DNA of 64,000 nucleotides from DATGEP01 sp035310125 (GTDB lineage: Bacteria; Chloroflexota; Ktedonobacteria; Ktedonobacterales; JADMIN01), in the NCBI GenBank assembly GCA_035310125.1, contig DATGEP010000248.1, positions 43,009 through 107,008 on the forward strand, in the 5' to 3' direction. Position numbers and translations under genes: made by a program. Below the pieces are notes generated by a model. That model saw only the letters and a list, made by a program, of their open reading frames with translations. It was not told the origin of the DNA and searched no databases. Numbering within the stretch: the stretch's first letter is position 1; the number at the start of each line of letters is the position of its first letter. This document shows, piece after piece, positions 24,606-32,529 of the stretch.

Positions 24606-25966
24606 GCGTCACCTGTTCCTTCCTTCATTCCGCTCTCCGCCGCCACCGGAGATTGGGAGGAGGGCGGCTCAAACCGCGCTGTGATCGAGTCGGCGTGCGC
24701 GGGCAGCCCCTCGACACCGGCGAGCGTCGTGATCGTCTCACGTAGCCCGTCCAGGCCGGCGGCGCTCAGGCGCTGCACCTGCATCCAGCGTCCGAACGTC
24801 TCCACCGCGAGCGGGCCGAAGCCGCGCGCGTAACCCGCCGTGGGTAGCGTATGATTCCCGCCGGAAGCGTAGTCGCCCGCGGCGACGGCGGACCAGCTTC
24901 CCAGGAACACCGAGCCGGCATGCGCTATCCGTTCTACGGCCCGATCCGCGTCCACCAGCATGAGCTCCAGATGCTCGGCGGCGTAGTCGTTCGCGAAGGC
25001 CAGCGCTCCGGCCAGCGACTCAGCCACGAGCAGCGCGCCGTTGCGCGCCAGGCTGGCACGAATAACCGGCGCGGTGGGCAGCGTCTCGATGCGGCGGGCC
25101 AGCGCGGCGCGGACTGCTCCAGCCAGCGCGGCGGAGGTCGTGACCAGCACGCACGCGCTCTCCGGTCCATGCTCAGCCTGCGCGAGCAGATCCGCCGCCA
25201 CCCATTCGGGAGGCGCCGTCTCATCGGCCACGATCAGAATCTCCGAGGGGCCGGCGGGTAAGTCAGTCGCCACCTCGCTCGCGACCAGCGCTTTGGCCGC
25301 CGCGACATAGCTGCTGCCCGGCCCGACGAGCTTGTCCACGCGCCGAATGGTCTCGGTACCATAGGCAAGCGCCGCGATGGCTTGCACGCCACCGGCGGCG
25401 TAGACTTCTGTGACCCCCGCGATGGCAGCGGCAGCCAGCACGGGCGCCGGCACCCTGCCGTCCCGATCCGGCGGCGTGCAGACGGCGACCTCGGCGCAGC
25501 CCGCCACGCGCGCGGGGATCGCCGCCATCAGCAGACAGGAAGGATAGCGTGCGCCGCCGCCCGGCACGTAGACGCCCACGCGGCTGAGTGGACGCCAGAC
25601 GCGCTGAATGCGCACGCCGGGAGCCGTCTCGATGGGCGGCTCGGTGCGCCGCTGCGCACGGTGGAAGCGCTCGATGTTGGCCGCCGACTGGCGCAGCGCC
25701 GTCACGTATGCGGGGTTGGCCATCGCCAGCGCGCCGTCAATCTCCTCGCGCGGCACCCGTAGCGACTTGGGCGCGGCATCGAATTGCGCGGCGTAGAACA
25801 GCAACGCCGTATCTCCACGCTCGCGCACGTCCTCCAGAATGCGTGTCACCGCGGCGCGCAGCTCTCCAAGATGGCTGCGGCCCCGCTCCAGCAGCGCGGC
25901 GCGCCGTGCGCCGTCCAGTGTTTCCAGGTGCTCGACCTGGAGCGCGATGGTCGTTTCGATGCTCAA
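24602..25966 (-). CDS. hisD: Histidinol dehydrogenase
   Basis: 454-aa zinc- and NAD-dependent enzyme that oxidises histidinol to histidine. Visible: VGVYVPGGGARYPSCLLM, the VDKLVGPGSSYV motif, LPAGPSEILIVAD, QAEHGPES, the NDYAAEHLELM catalytic Glu/His region and GDYASGGNHTLPT. No ATG lies close to the first conserved residues. TTG at 25966 is chosen because it overlaps the hisG stop as TTGA and gives MSIETTIALQ, a normal HisD N-terminus. The C-terminal 20 residues are low-complexity. Confidence 0.95.
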   Translation of the reverse strand: MSIETTIALQVEHLETLDGARRAALLERGRSHLGELRAAVTRILEDVRERGDTALLFYAAQFDAAPKSLRVPREEIDGALAMANPAYVTALRQSAANIERFHRAQRRTEPPIETAPGVRIQRVWRPLSRVGVYVPGGGARYPSCLLMAAIPARVAGCAEVAVCTPPDRDGRVPAPVLAAAAIAGVTEVYAAGGVQAIAALAYGTETIRRVDKLVGPGSSYVAAAKALVASEVATDLPAGPSEILIVADETAPPEWVAADLLAQAEHGPESACVLVTTSAALAGAVRAALARRIETLPTAPVIRASLARNGALLVAESLAGALAFANDYAAEHLELMLVDADRAVERIAHAGSVFLGSWSAVAAGDYASGGNHTLPTAGYARGFGPLAVETFGRWMQVQRLSAAGLDGLRETITTLAGVEGLPAHADSITARFEPPSSQSPVAAESGMKEGTGDA

Positions 25967-26868
25967 TCCATCACCAGCTTTTCTATAGGGCTGACCAGAA
26001 TCTCCGAGGCGCCAGCCGCTTTCAGCCGCTCGATGACTTCCCAGAACGCGGCTTCCTCGACGACGGTATGAATTGCTACCCACTCAGGGTCGGCCAGCGG
26101 CACGACCGTGGGCATGCGCAGGCCGGGCACGACGGCGCGAATGGCGTCCAGCGCGTCGCGGCGGGCGTTCATCATCACATATTTGAAGCGCCGCGCGGCA
26201 AGCACGCCGCGAACTCGCAACAAGAGCCGCTCGATTGTCTCGCGGCGGCGCTGGTCATCCAGAGCGCCAGGGTTGGCCGCCAGCACCGCCTCGGACTCCA
26301 GAATTGTCGCGATGGGGCGCAAATCGTGCAGCACGAGCGAGCTGCCGGTGGCGGCGAGATCGGCGATGGCGTCCGCGACGCCCATCGCGGGCGTCAGCTC
26401 CACGGCACCGGCGATTTCCACGACCTCGACGGGCAGCCCCAGCCCGGCGAAATACTCGCGCACTATGCGGGGATACGAGGTGGCGATGCGCATGCCCAGC
26501 AGATCGCGCGCCGCCGCGACGTGAGACTCGTTCGGCACAGCGACGACGAGCCGGCAGGGGCTGAAGCCGAGGGGAATTAGCTCGCGCACCTGCTCGGCGG
26601 CGCGCTTCTCCACCAGCAGGTTGCGCCCGACTATTCCCAGGTCTACCGCGCCGCTGGCGACGTAACCAGGGATGTCGTCGTCGCGGGCATAGAGAATGGC
26701 GAGCGGAAAGTTGCGGCACGGCGCGAAGAGCCGGTTGCGATAGCTGTCGAAATCCAGCCCGCAGCTATGCAGCAGCGCCAGTGTCTCCTGCGTCAGCCGC
26801 CCGTCTTTCTGCACCGCCAGCCGCACCCCTCCGTTCCGGCTGCCACCCGCCGGGTCTATCGCGATCAC
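25963..26868 (-). CDS. hisG: ATP phosphoribosyltransferase (long form)
   Basis: 301-aa first enzyme of histidine synthesis. VRLAVQKDGRLTQETLALL is the HisG N-terminal motif; AVDLGIVGRNLL, RIATSYPRIVREYF, VEIAGAVELTPAMGVADAIADL and the PRPP motif region follow. Residues after about 210 form the ACT-like regulatory domain of the long, hexameric form, so histidine feedback inhibition is expected and HisZ is not needed. GTG 26868 is chosen because GGAGGG lies 7 nt upstream; a longer open frame reaches an ATG inside the leader. First structural gene of the operon, 44 bp after the attenuator T-tract. Confidence 0.95.
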   Translation of the reverse strand: MIAIDPAGGSRNGGVRLAVQKDGRLTQETLALLHSCGLDFDSYRNRLFAPCRNFPLAILYARDDDIPGYVASGAVDLGIVGRNLLVEKRAAEQVRELIPLGFSPCRLVVAVPNESHVAAARDLLGMRIATSYPRIVREYFAGLGLPVEVVEIAGAVELTPAMGVADAIADLAATGSSLVLHDLRPIATILESEAVLAANPGALDDQRRRETIERLLLRVRGVLAARRFKYVMMNARRDALDAIRAVVPGLRMPTVVPLADPEWVAIHTVVEEAAFWEVIERLKAAGASEILVSPIEKLVMD

Positions 26869-26911
26869 ATAGCTACCCTCCCGCGCCAGTCTCCATACAT
26901 GCGAAACACAC

Positions 26912-26954
26912 AAAAAAACTTGCGGACGATCCCGAGTCCGGGACCTCCCGCAAG
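26912..26954 (-). terminator. His operon attenuator (intrinsic terminator)
   Basis: On the minus strand, stem CTTGCGG (26948-26954) / CCGCAAG (26919-26925), with an inner stem TCCCG-GACT-CGGGA between them, followed by seven T (26912-26918). It lies between the His-rich leader peptide and hisG. The 5' arm can instead pair with CCGCA at 26989-26993, at the end of the leader reading frame: a possible antiterminator. Confidence 0.85.
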
Positions 26955-26984
26955 CCTACAAAGAAAGGATTTGTGCCAGGGCGC

Positions 26985-27098
26985 CTACTGCGGAGCGAAC
27001 GGTCGAGCCGGACTCACCATCGAGGGGTGATGGTGGGTATGATGATGAATCCGGGCGTGGCTATTCTGGCGGCCGGCTCCCGCGCGCGCGGCATCCAC
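26985..27098 (-). CDS. hisL: Histidine leader peptide (hisL-like)
   Basis: Short open frame whose middle reads HHHTHHHPSMVSPARPFAPQ, ending with TAG at 26985-26987. Six His codons in seven (27027-27047) are the ribosome-stalling signal of a classical his attenuator; the terminator follows 31 nt after the stop. The start is not certain: GTG at 27098 gives 37 aa but has no good ribosome-binding site. Too short and atypical for routine gene calls. Confidence 0.78.
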   Translation of the reverse strand: MDAARAGAGRQNSHARIHHHTHHHPSMVSPARPFAPQ

Positions 27099-27202
27099 GT
27101 GCGAGCATGCTTGCTCGCGTGCGTCACCGCGTGTGTATCCGGCCATCATGTGACTCGCTCTCCTGCCAGCGGTGCTCGGTCCACTTTGGTTTGGGCACTG
27201 GG

Positions 27203-27239
27203 GCGGGCATTCCTGCCCGCTGGCCGACAGGAATGTCGG
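27203..27239. repeat. Twin hairpins with complementary loops
   Basis: GCGGGCA-TTCC-TGCCCGC (27203-27220) and CCGACA-GGAA-TGTCGG (27224-27239) are adjacent perfect hairpins. Their loops TTCC and GGAA are complementary. This looks like a REP-type interspersed element between the protease stop and the his leader. Confidence 0.6.
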
Positions 27240-27306
27240 CACCACCAAGAATTGAGCACCGGCTAGCGCCAATGTCGTACACTCTACCGCGCACCCGTCT
27301 GCCCCG

Positions 27307-28593
27307 TCAAGATGCCGCGCTGATGAGATCGGGCAGCAGCTTCGCGGCGTTTGGCGCGCCAAGACCAGTCACGGCGTCCCAGCCAGGCACGGCGGAGAAG
27401 CCCTGTACATCGGCGCCTCTGTCGTTCACGCTGTTGTTACCCTGGGTGATATCGTAGAAATCGCTCGCCGCGCCGGAAGACGCCTCCAGTTTGTAGAGCG
27501 CGGGGTTGAGAAAGCCCAACGGATGCCCAGCCATCTGATTCGCAATGGCCGCAAGCCCCGCCCAGAATGGCGCCGCCGCGCTGGTGCCGCCCGCGGGATT
27601 CTCCGAGAAGGGCGAGTAGAGCAGCAGGCCCGTGTAGGGATTGGAGTCGGCGGAGACATCGGGCACGCCACGCCGGTTGGCAAACTGCGACTGATAGGAC
27701 GCTGGCAGTGTCTGCTGGTACGCCGGCTCGGAATAAAACGCGCTGAAGCCGCCGTTGCTGCCACTCCAGGCGACCTGACGGTACTGAACACCGCTCGTCA
27801 GCAGGGTGGTGCCACCACAGGCCGTCACCCACGGCTCATCGGCGGGGAAAGCGATGGTCGGCTTATTCACGAGCGTCTTTGCGGTGGCGTCGGCGTAATC
27901 GGTGGCGCCGCTATCGCCTGTGCTGGCGAAAAACGTGATGCCGTCCTGCGTCGTCGCTGTCTTATAGAAGCTGTCCCATTGGGCAATCTCTTGCCGGCCC
28001 GCCGCGCCGGTCAGCGTATATTCGGAGGCGCCCCAGCTCTGCGAGATGATATTGCCAAGGTGGTGCGCGACAGCGTATTGCTCCAGCTGAAGGAACTCTG
28101 GCAGCCCCGCCGTGCCCTCCGTCTCGTCAACGGGGCTGGTGAGCACGACGATGCTGGCGCCCGGCGCGACCACATGCGCCATCTCGACATCCAGAACCGT
28201 CTCTCCGGCCCATCCTCTCATCTCCGTGTCGGCGGGATTGAACGGCACGGTCCCCAGCGGCGCGAGCACGCGCAGATTGACCAGCGGCAACTGGTAGCGC
28301 TGCGCGTAGATATTCACCGTCTGCTCAAGATTGGGCGCGCCGTATGACTCGATCAGCACGATGGTCTGTCCTGTGCCGTCATGGCCCTGGTCGAGCAGTG
28401 GCTGGATCCCATAGGCGGCACGATACTGCTTCGGCGTGTAGACAGCGGCGTCGAAGCTGCCCGGTGTAGCCGTGGCAGTAGACGTCGCTGTAGGCGTGGG
28501 CGAGGGGCGCGCCTGGCCGGGTAAGGCGCAGGCTGTGAGCAGTAAAGGCATTAGGAGGAAGCAGATCAGCGCCCGCCGGGATGCGCTCGTCAT
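27307..28593 (-). CDS. Secreted sedolisin-type (S53) serine-carboxyl protease lipoprotein
   Basis: 428 aa. Lipoprotein signal MTSASRRALICFLLMPLLLTAC with lipobox LTAC, then a Thr/Pro-rich linker and the S53 domain. Catalytic residues seen: Glu131 and Asp135 (ETVLD, ExxxD), oxyanion Asp in FFASTGDSG, and Ser338 in GGTSAAAPFWAGL. The large N-terminal propeptide of typical sedolisins is missing; the catalytic domain starts about 40 residues after the lipid cysteine. ATG 28593 has GGAGAA 9 nt upstream. S53 enzymes act at acidic pH outside the cell. Calcium-site residues near the C-terminus (DRG, GWDAVTGLG) are present. Confidence 0.9.
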   Translation of the reverse strand: MTSASRRALICFLLMPLLLTACALPGQARPSPTPTATSTATATPGSFDAAVYTPKQYRAAYGIQPLLDQGHDGTGQTIVLIESYGAPNLEQTVNIYAQRYQLPLVNLRVLAPLGTVPFNPADTEMRGWAGETVLDVEMAHVVAPGASIVVLTSPVDETEGTAGLPEFLQLEQYAVAHHLGNIISQSWGASEYTLTGAAGRQEIAQWDSFYKTATTQDGITFFASTGDSGATDYADATAKTLVNKPTIAFPADEPWVTACGGTTLLTSGVQYRQVAWSGSNGGFSAFYSEPAYQQTLPASYQSQFANRRGVPDVSADSNPYTGLLLYSPFSENPAGGTSAAAPFWAGLAAIANQMAGHPLGFLNPALYKLEASSGAASDFYDITQGNNSVNDRGADVQGFSAVPGWDAVTGLGAPNAAKLLPDLISAAS

Positions 28594-28742
28594 GCGGAAT
28601 GTTCTCCAACCAGAAAGCGTTGCGCGGGCGCTGGATGATGACCTGCCCGTACAACGCTTCGCCGATAGTATGATAGACGGCTGGATGTGCCGCTGCCGAG
28701 AGCTTACGACGCCGCGAGGCGGACGCGCAACTCCTCTCCGCT

Positions 28743-29351
28743 TCAGCTTCTCATTGAGCCGGGGCGCGCTTCCTCGATGGCAATCGCGGCTGCGCGGGGA
28801 GTGCGCGAGGGCTGCGCGGATAGGCCCCCTGTGATGCCCCCAAGGATGAGCGCTACTCCCATGACCAGCAGCGATCCGCCCAGGCCCGGCTTGGTCGTCA
28901 TCAGAAAGACGACACCCAACGCTGTGCCGCTCGCCAGTTGTGTGGAGATCCACAGCAGGGGATTATGGATCTGCTGGTGCAGCTCTGGCGGAATGGCGCC
29001 CGTAGGCGTTTCCACTATCGCTGCCGCCCGCTGGATGGCATTCAGCCGCCGCGTTATCACACCCATGCCGAGCGCCAGCATGAACAGCATCGCGGCCAGT
29101 GACACCACAATCCACGGCGTGCCCATGCCCCAGGAGGTCAGCGTCATGTAGATGCCCATGACGAGGATCAGCGCCCCGGACACCGGCCCGAGCTTTGCCA
29201 CACCCCCAATCAGGCTGCTCCACTCGCGTACCTGGACAATGCTTCGTGCCTGGCGCAGGCGGAGGGTAATGGTCCACTGCAAGCCCATCCCGATGAAGAG
29301 GCTCAGGACGCCCAGGATGTGCGCAAATAGCGCGAAGGTATAGAGTCTCAT
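28743..29351 (-). CDS. DUF2269-like integral membrane protein
   Basis: 202 aa with four or five hydrophobic segments: residues 4-25 (FALFAHILGVLSLFIGMGL), about 52-70, about 82-100, about 135-152 and 158-178. The FAHILG start with a helix-1 histidine resembles the DUF2269 family of predicted membrane proteins. No catalytic motif is seen. It follows the EmrB-type exporter on the same strand (61-bp gap) and may be co-transcribed, so it may also be under MarR control. The function is unknown. Confidence 0.6.
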   Translation of the reverse strand: MRLYTFALFAHILGVLSLFIGMGLQWTITLRLRQARSIVQVREWSSLIGGVAKLGPVSGALILVMGIYMTLTSWGMGTPWIVVSLAAMLFMLALGMGVITRRLNAIQRAAAIVETPTGAIPPELHQQIHNPLLWISTQLASGTALGVVFLMTTKPGLGGSLLVMGVALILGGITGGLSAQPSRTPRAAAIAIEEARPGSMRS

Positions 29352-29366
29352 CGTGTACAGTGCCTT

Positions 29367-29393
29367 TCGGTCGTATCGGTCGTATCGGTCGTA
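29367..29393. repeat. Triple 9-bp tandem repeat
   Basis: TCGGTCGTA occurs three times in tandem between the exporter stop and the DUF2269-like start, just upstream of the latter's ATG region. It could affect the ribosome-binding site if copy number varies. Confidence 0.6.
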
Positions 29394-29412
29394 ACCGTTT
29401 GCGTTCGCGCGG

Positions 29413-30945
29413 TTAGTGGTGGAAGGGGAGCCTGCGCGCCCCCGCCGGAGCCAGCTCTATGCCGCTCTCCACGCCGCTTTCCGCGTCGAGGTGGGCCTGC
29501 TTGGGCCGCTGAATGGGTCGAATGAGCAATAGGGTCAACACCGCCCCCAGCACCGCGAAGAGCGCCGCGCCCAGGAAACCCGCCTGAAAGCCAGCGGCCA
29601 GCGTCGCGAGATTGGTGTGGGCGTTGAGCGGACCCAGCGGGCCGACACGCGCGACAAACACGGCGGTCAACACAGCGATACCGATGCCGCTGCCGACGCG
29701 CTGCGTGGTATTCATCAGCCCAGAGGCCAGACCCGTCTCCGCCGGAGCGACAGCGGTGACGGCGGCGATGTTGGTGCCGACAAAGGCGGCGGGCAGACCA
29801 ATGGCGACGATCAGGCTGGCGGGCAGGATGTCGCGCACGTAGCTGCTCGGGATGGGCACTCGCGCGAAGAGAACCAGCCCGACGGCCAGCAGGAACATTC
29901 CGCCGGCAAGGACACCCCGCGCGCCCAGATGATCCAGCGCTCTGGGCAACACCAGGAAGGAGAAGAGTAGGCTGCCCACCCCAACCGGCAGGATCGCGAG
30001 TCCGGCGGTCAAGGCGTCGTATCCCAGCGCCTGCTGGAAGTAGAGCGAGAGCAGGTAGAACATCGGTGCGTGGGCGGCGCCCACCAGGAAACTGACGATG
30101 TTCGCGCCGTTGGAGCCGCGGTTGCGGAAGAGACGCAACGGCACGAGCGGGGACGAGGCGCGCGCTTCCACGCCGACGAAGATCAGCAGTAACACCGCGG
30201 CGACGATCAGCGAGCCGAGCGCCCGCGGCGAGCTCCAGCCTTGCTCCTGGCCGGCAATCGGTGCATAGGCAACCAGCAGAATCGCCAGCGTGACCGCCAG
30301 CGCGCCCACAAGGTCCAGCTTCTGTCGCTTGCCGTCCGCCTCGTCCGCGCGGCTCTCTGGGAGTAGGCGCGGGCTGACGAGCAGCACCAGGATGCCGACC
30401 GGCACATTGATCAGGAAGATCCAGGGCCAGCCAACCAACTGGGTGAGCACCCCACCCAGCAGGATACCGGAGATGCCGCCCGCGGCGCCTACAGCGCCCC
30501 AGATACCGAATGCCCGGTTGAATTCGTCCGAGTCGGTGAAGATCGTCACCAGCAGCGATTGCTCCGCGGGCAGCACCACCGCCGCACCGATGCCCTGCAA
30601 AGCACGGGCGAGGAGCAGGATGCCACCCGTCGGCGCGAGACCGGCCAGCAGGGAGCTGGCCGTGAATAGGCTTAGGCCGAGCAGGTAGAAGCGCCGCCGC
30701 CCAAACAGGTCCGCGGCGCGTCCACCCAGCAGCAAGAAGCCGCCAAAGACCAGGAGATAGGCGTTCTGGATCCACGGCAGATTGGCCTCGGAGAAGTGGA
30801 GACCCGTCTTGATCGCGGGCAGGGCGATATTGACAATCGCGGTATCGAGCAGGATCATGAACTCGATTGCCGCGAGCAGGACCAGCGCCGTCCAGCGCTG
30901 GCGTGCGGTTGTTTGCATGGTTTGCACGGTCTGCGTAATGTGCAT
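29413..30945 (-). CDS. DHA2-family drug exporter (EmrB/QacA type)
   Basis: 510-aa major facilitator with 14 predicted helices. Motifs: LLDTAIVNIALPAI (motif D1 in helix 1), GGRAADLFGRRRFYLLGL (motif A), LLARALQGIGAAVVLP (motif B) and GGVLTQLVGWPWIFLINVPVG (motif C, antiporter signature). Proton-coupled export of hydrophobic drugs is expected. ATG 30945 has AAGGAA about 10 nt upstream. It diverges from a MarR regulator across a 176-bp region with three phased palindromes and is very probably repressed by it. The DUF2269-like gene follows. Confidence 0.92.
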   Translation of the reverse strand: MHITQTVQTMQTTARQRWTALVLLAAIEFMILLDTAIVNIALPAIKTGLHFSEANLPWIQNAYLLVFGGFLLLGGRAADLFGRRRFYLLGLSLFTASSLLAGLAPTGGILLLARALQGIGAAVVLPAEQSLLVTIFTDSDEFNRAFGIWGAVGAAGGISGILLGGVLTQLVGWPWIFLINVPVGILVLLVSPRLLPESRADEADGKRQKLDLVGALAVTLAILLVAYAPIAGQEQGWSSPRALGSLIVAAVLLLIFVGVEARASSPLVPLRLFRNRGSNGANIVSFLVGAAHAPMFYLLSLYFQQALGYDALTAGLAILPVGVGSLLFSFLVLPRALDHLGARGVLAGGMFLLAVGLVLFARVPIPSSYVRDILPASLIVAIGLPAAFVGTNIAAVTAVAPAETGLASGLMNTTQRVGSGIGIAVLTAVFVARVGPLGPLNAHTNLATLAAGFQAGFLGAALFAVLGAVLTLLLIRPIQRPKQAHLDAESGVESGIELAPAGARRLPFHH

Positions 30946-31032
30946 TGCACGGTGTTCCTTTCAGGGCGTTTCCCGGCATGGAGCACCATGGGAGGCGCGC
31001 ACCACGTAGTTGCCTATGTCAGGAGCTACCCG

Positions 31033-31099
31033 AACCATATGGTTGCATCGCACAACCATATGGTTCGATGATACAACTATATGGTTGTGCGATGCAACC
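31033..31099. promoter_or_regulatory. Three 21-bp-phased palindromes (probable MarR operators)
   Basis: AACCATATGGTT at 31033-31044 and at 31054-31065, and the near copy AACTATATGGTT at 31075-31086, start exactly 21 bp apart, two helical turns. In addition, 31041-31061 and 31079-31099 form a perfect 21-bp inverted repeat with a 17-nt spacer. All lie between the divergent exporter and MarR genes. Confidence 0.8.
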
Positions 31100-31121
31100 C
31101 CAGTGTGCGACAATGGGAGGC

Positions 31122-31595
31122 ATGGAAAAGACTTCGTTCGACCAGCTCTTGATGGATGTCTTCCGCGAGATGGGCGCGCACAAGCCTGAGCAGCTCTTGC
31201 CGGGCTGGTCGCTCTCGCTCTCCGAGATCTACGCCCTTGGCATCCTTGCCGAGCGTGCGCCGCTCTCGCAGCAGGAGCTGGGCGACGCGCTGGCGCTGGA
31301 AAAGAGCAGCGTCAGCCGGCTGGTCCAGCAGATGGAGCAGCGTGGATGGGTGACACGCGAGCGCGACGCCCGCGACAGCCGCCTGCGCCTGCTCCGCCTC
31401 ACCGACGAAGGCATGCAGATCGCCGGGCGCTTGCAGCGACATATGTCCGAGGCGCACGCGACGCTCTTCGCGCAGCTCACGCCGCGCGAGCAGGCGGCGC
31501 TGCTCGTGGGTCTTACCGCGTTGCGGCGCACCCTGCGCGACACGAATTGGCGGCCAGCTTCAGCGCTTGAAGAACAGCCGGGCCAACATCGCTGA
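31122..31595 (+). CDS. MarR-family transcriptional regulator
   Basis: 157-aa winged-helix regulator. Dimerisation helices flank the wHTH: LSLSEIYALGILAERAPLSQQELGDALALEKSSVSRLVQQMEQRGWVTRERDARDSRLRLLRLTDEG, where DxRxxR is the MarR wing signature. ATG 31122 is used, although GGGAGG sits only 1 nt before it; ATG 31113 is in frame but has no site, so initiation may be inefficient or leaderless. It diverges from the DHA2 exporter; the palindromes between them are its likely operators, giving control of both genes. Confidence 0.92.
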   Translation: MEKTSFDQLLMDVFREMGAHKPEQLLPGWSLSLSEIYALGILAERAPLSQQELGDALALEKSSVSRLVQQMEQRGWVTRERDARDSRLRLLRLTDEGMQIAGRLQRHMSEAHATLFAQLTPREQAALLVGLTALRRTLRDTNWRPASALEEQPGQHR

Positions 31596-31652
31596 GCGCG
31601 GCGCGGCGAACACGACCCGTGAGCGCACGACACCGGGAGGACGTTGCGTACG

Positions 31653-32504
31653 ATGAGCGCCAGTCTCGATCCGCGAGAGTATCTCGATCGCATCCACTTC
31701 GCGTATGGGGCAGGCTTCGATTCGTTGGAGCCATCCCTGCGCCTGCTGCGCGCGTTGCATGAGGCCCATCTTCTGGCCGTACCCTTTGAGAATCTCTCCA
31801 TCCATTACGGCCAGCCGATCATTTTGCGCGAGGAGGCGCTCTACGAGAAGATCGTGCGGCGGCATCGGGGTGGCTTCTGCTACGAGCTGAATGGCCTCTT
31901 CGCATGGCTGTTGCGCCAGCTAGGGTTCGAGGTGACCTTGCTCTCCGCTGGCGTTGCGCAGGCGGGAGGAGCCTTCAGTCCCGAATTCGACCACCTGACG
32001 GTACTGATTCACCACGTAGACGGCGCTGATTGGCTGGCCGATGTGGGCTTCGGCGATTCGTTCCGGCAACCATTACGGTTGCGGGCGGATGTGGAGCAGG
32101 ACGGAGCGGACGGGCACCTGTATCGTCTACACGAGGGCCGCGCGGAAGACAAGCGCAATGATGAGCATGCGCGTGATGAGCAGCAGCAGCATCCGTACTG
32201 GACGGTGCGCCAGCGCGGCGACACCGGCGACACCGGCGATTCTGCGTGGGAATCCCAGTATCGTTTCACCCTTCGGCCTCACGCGTTGACCGATTTTGTG
32301 GAGCGGTGCCAGTATCAGCAGACCTCACCCGAGTCGCATTTTACGCAGAAACGCATCTGTTCAATGGCGCTTCCGCAGGGGCGCATTTCTCTCAGCGATT
32401 TGCGTCTGATTACCACGATACAGGGGAACAAGGAGGAGCGCCTGTTACGGTCTGAGGAGGAATATCGCGCGGTGTTGGCACAGCGGTTTGGCATCGTCGT
32501 ATAA
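31653..32504 (+). CDS. Arylamine N-acetyltransferase
   Basis: 283-aa NAT that transfers acetyl from acetyl-CoA to arylamines or hydrazines. The Cys-His-Asp triad is complete: Cys76 in RGGFCYELN, His114 in FDHLTVLI and Asp130 in DVGFGD. ATG 31653 has GGGAGG 12 nt upstream; a TTG three codons earlier is also open. The segment around residues 155-195 is a charged, low-complexity insertion (DKRNDEHARDEQQQH, GDTGDTGD) with a DNA tandem repeat. It starts 57 bp after the MarR gene and may be in its operon, which would fit xenobiotic resistance. Confidence 0.92.
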   Translation: MSASLDPREYLDRIHFAYGAGFDSLEPSLRLLRALHEAHLLAVPFENLSIHYGQPIILREEALYEKIVRRHRGGFCYELNGLFAWLLRQLGFEVTLLSAGVAQAGGAFSPEFDHLTVLIHHVDGADWLADVGFGDSFRQPLRLRADVEQDGADGHLYRLHEGRAEDKRNDEHARDEQQQHPYWTVRQRGDTGDTGDSAWESQYRFTLRPHALTDFVERCQYQQTSPESHFTQKRICSMALPQGRISLSDLRLITTIQGNKEERLLRSEEEYRAVLAQRFGIVV

Positions 32505-32529
32505 GCGAGCTATAAAGCACCTCTTCTCC

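Noticed and set aside
27234..27260. T-box-like GGTGG sequence in the his leader region
   Set aside because: The conserved T-box core (TGGNACCGCG) is not complete; the His-codon attenuator explains the leader better.
29348..30979. 543-codon minus-strand frame overlapping the exporter
   Set aside because: Arg/Gly-rich frame-shadow of the DHA2 exporter without any family motif.
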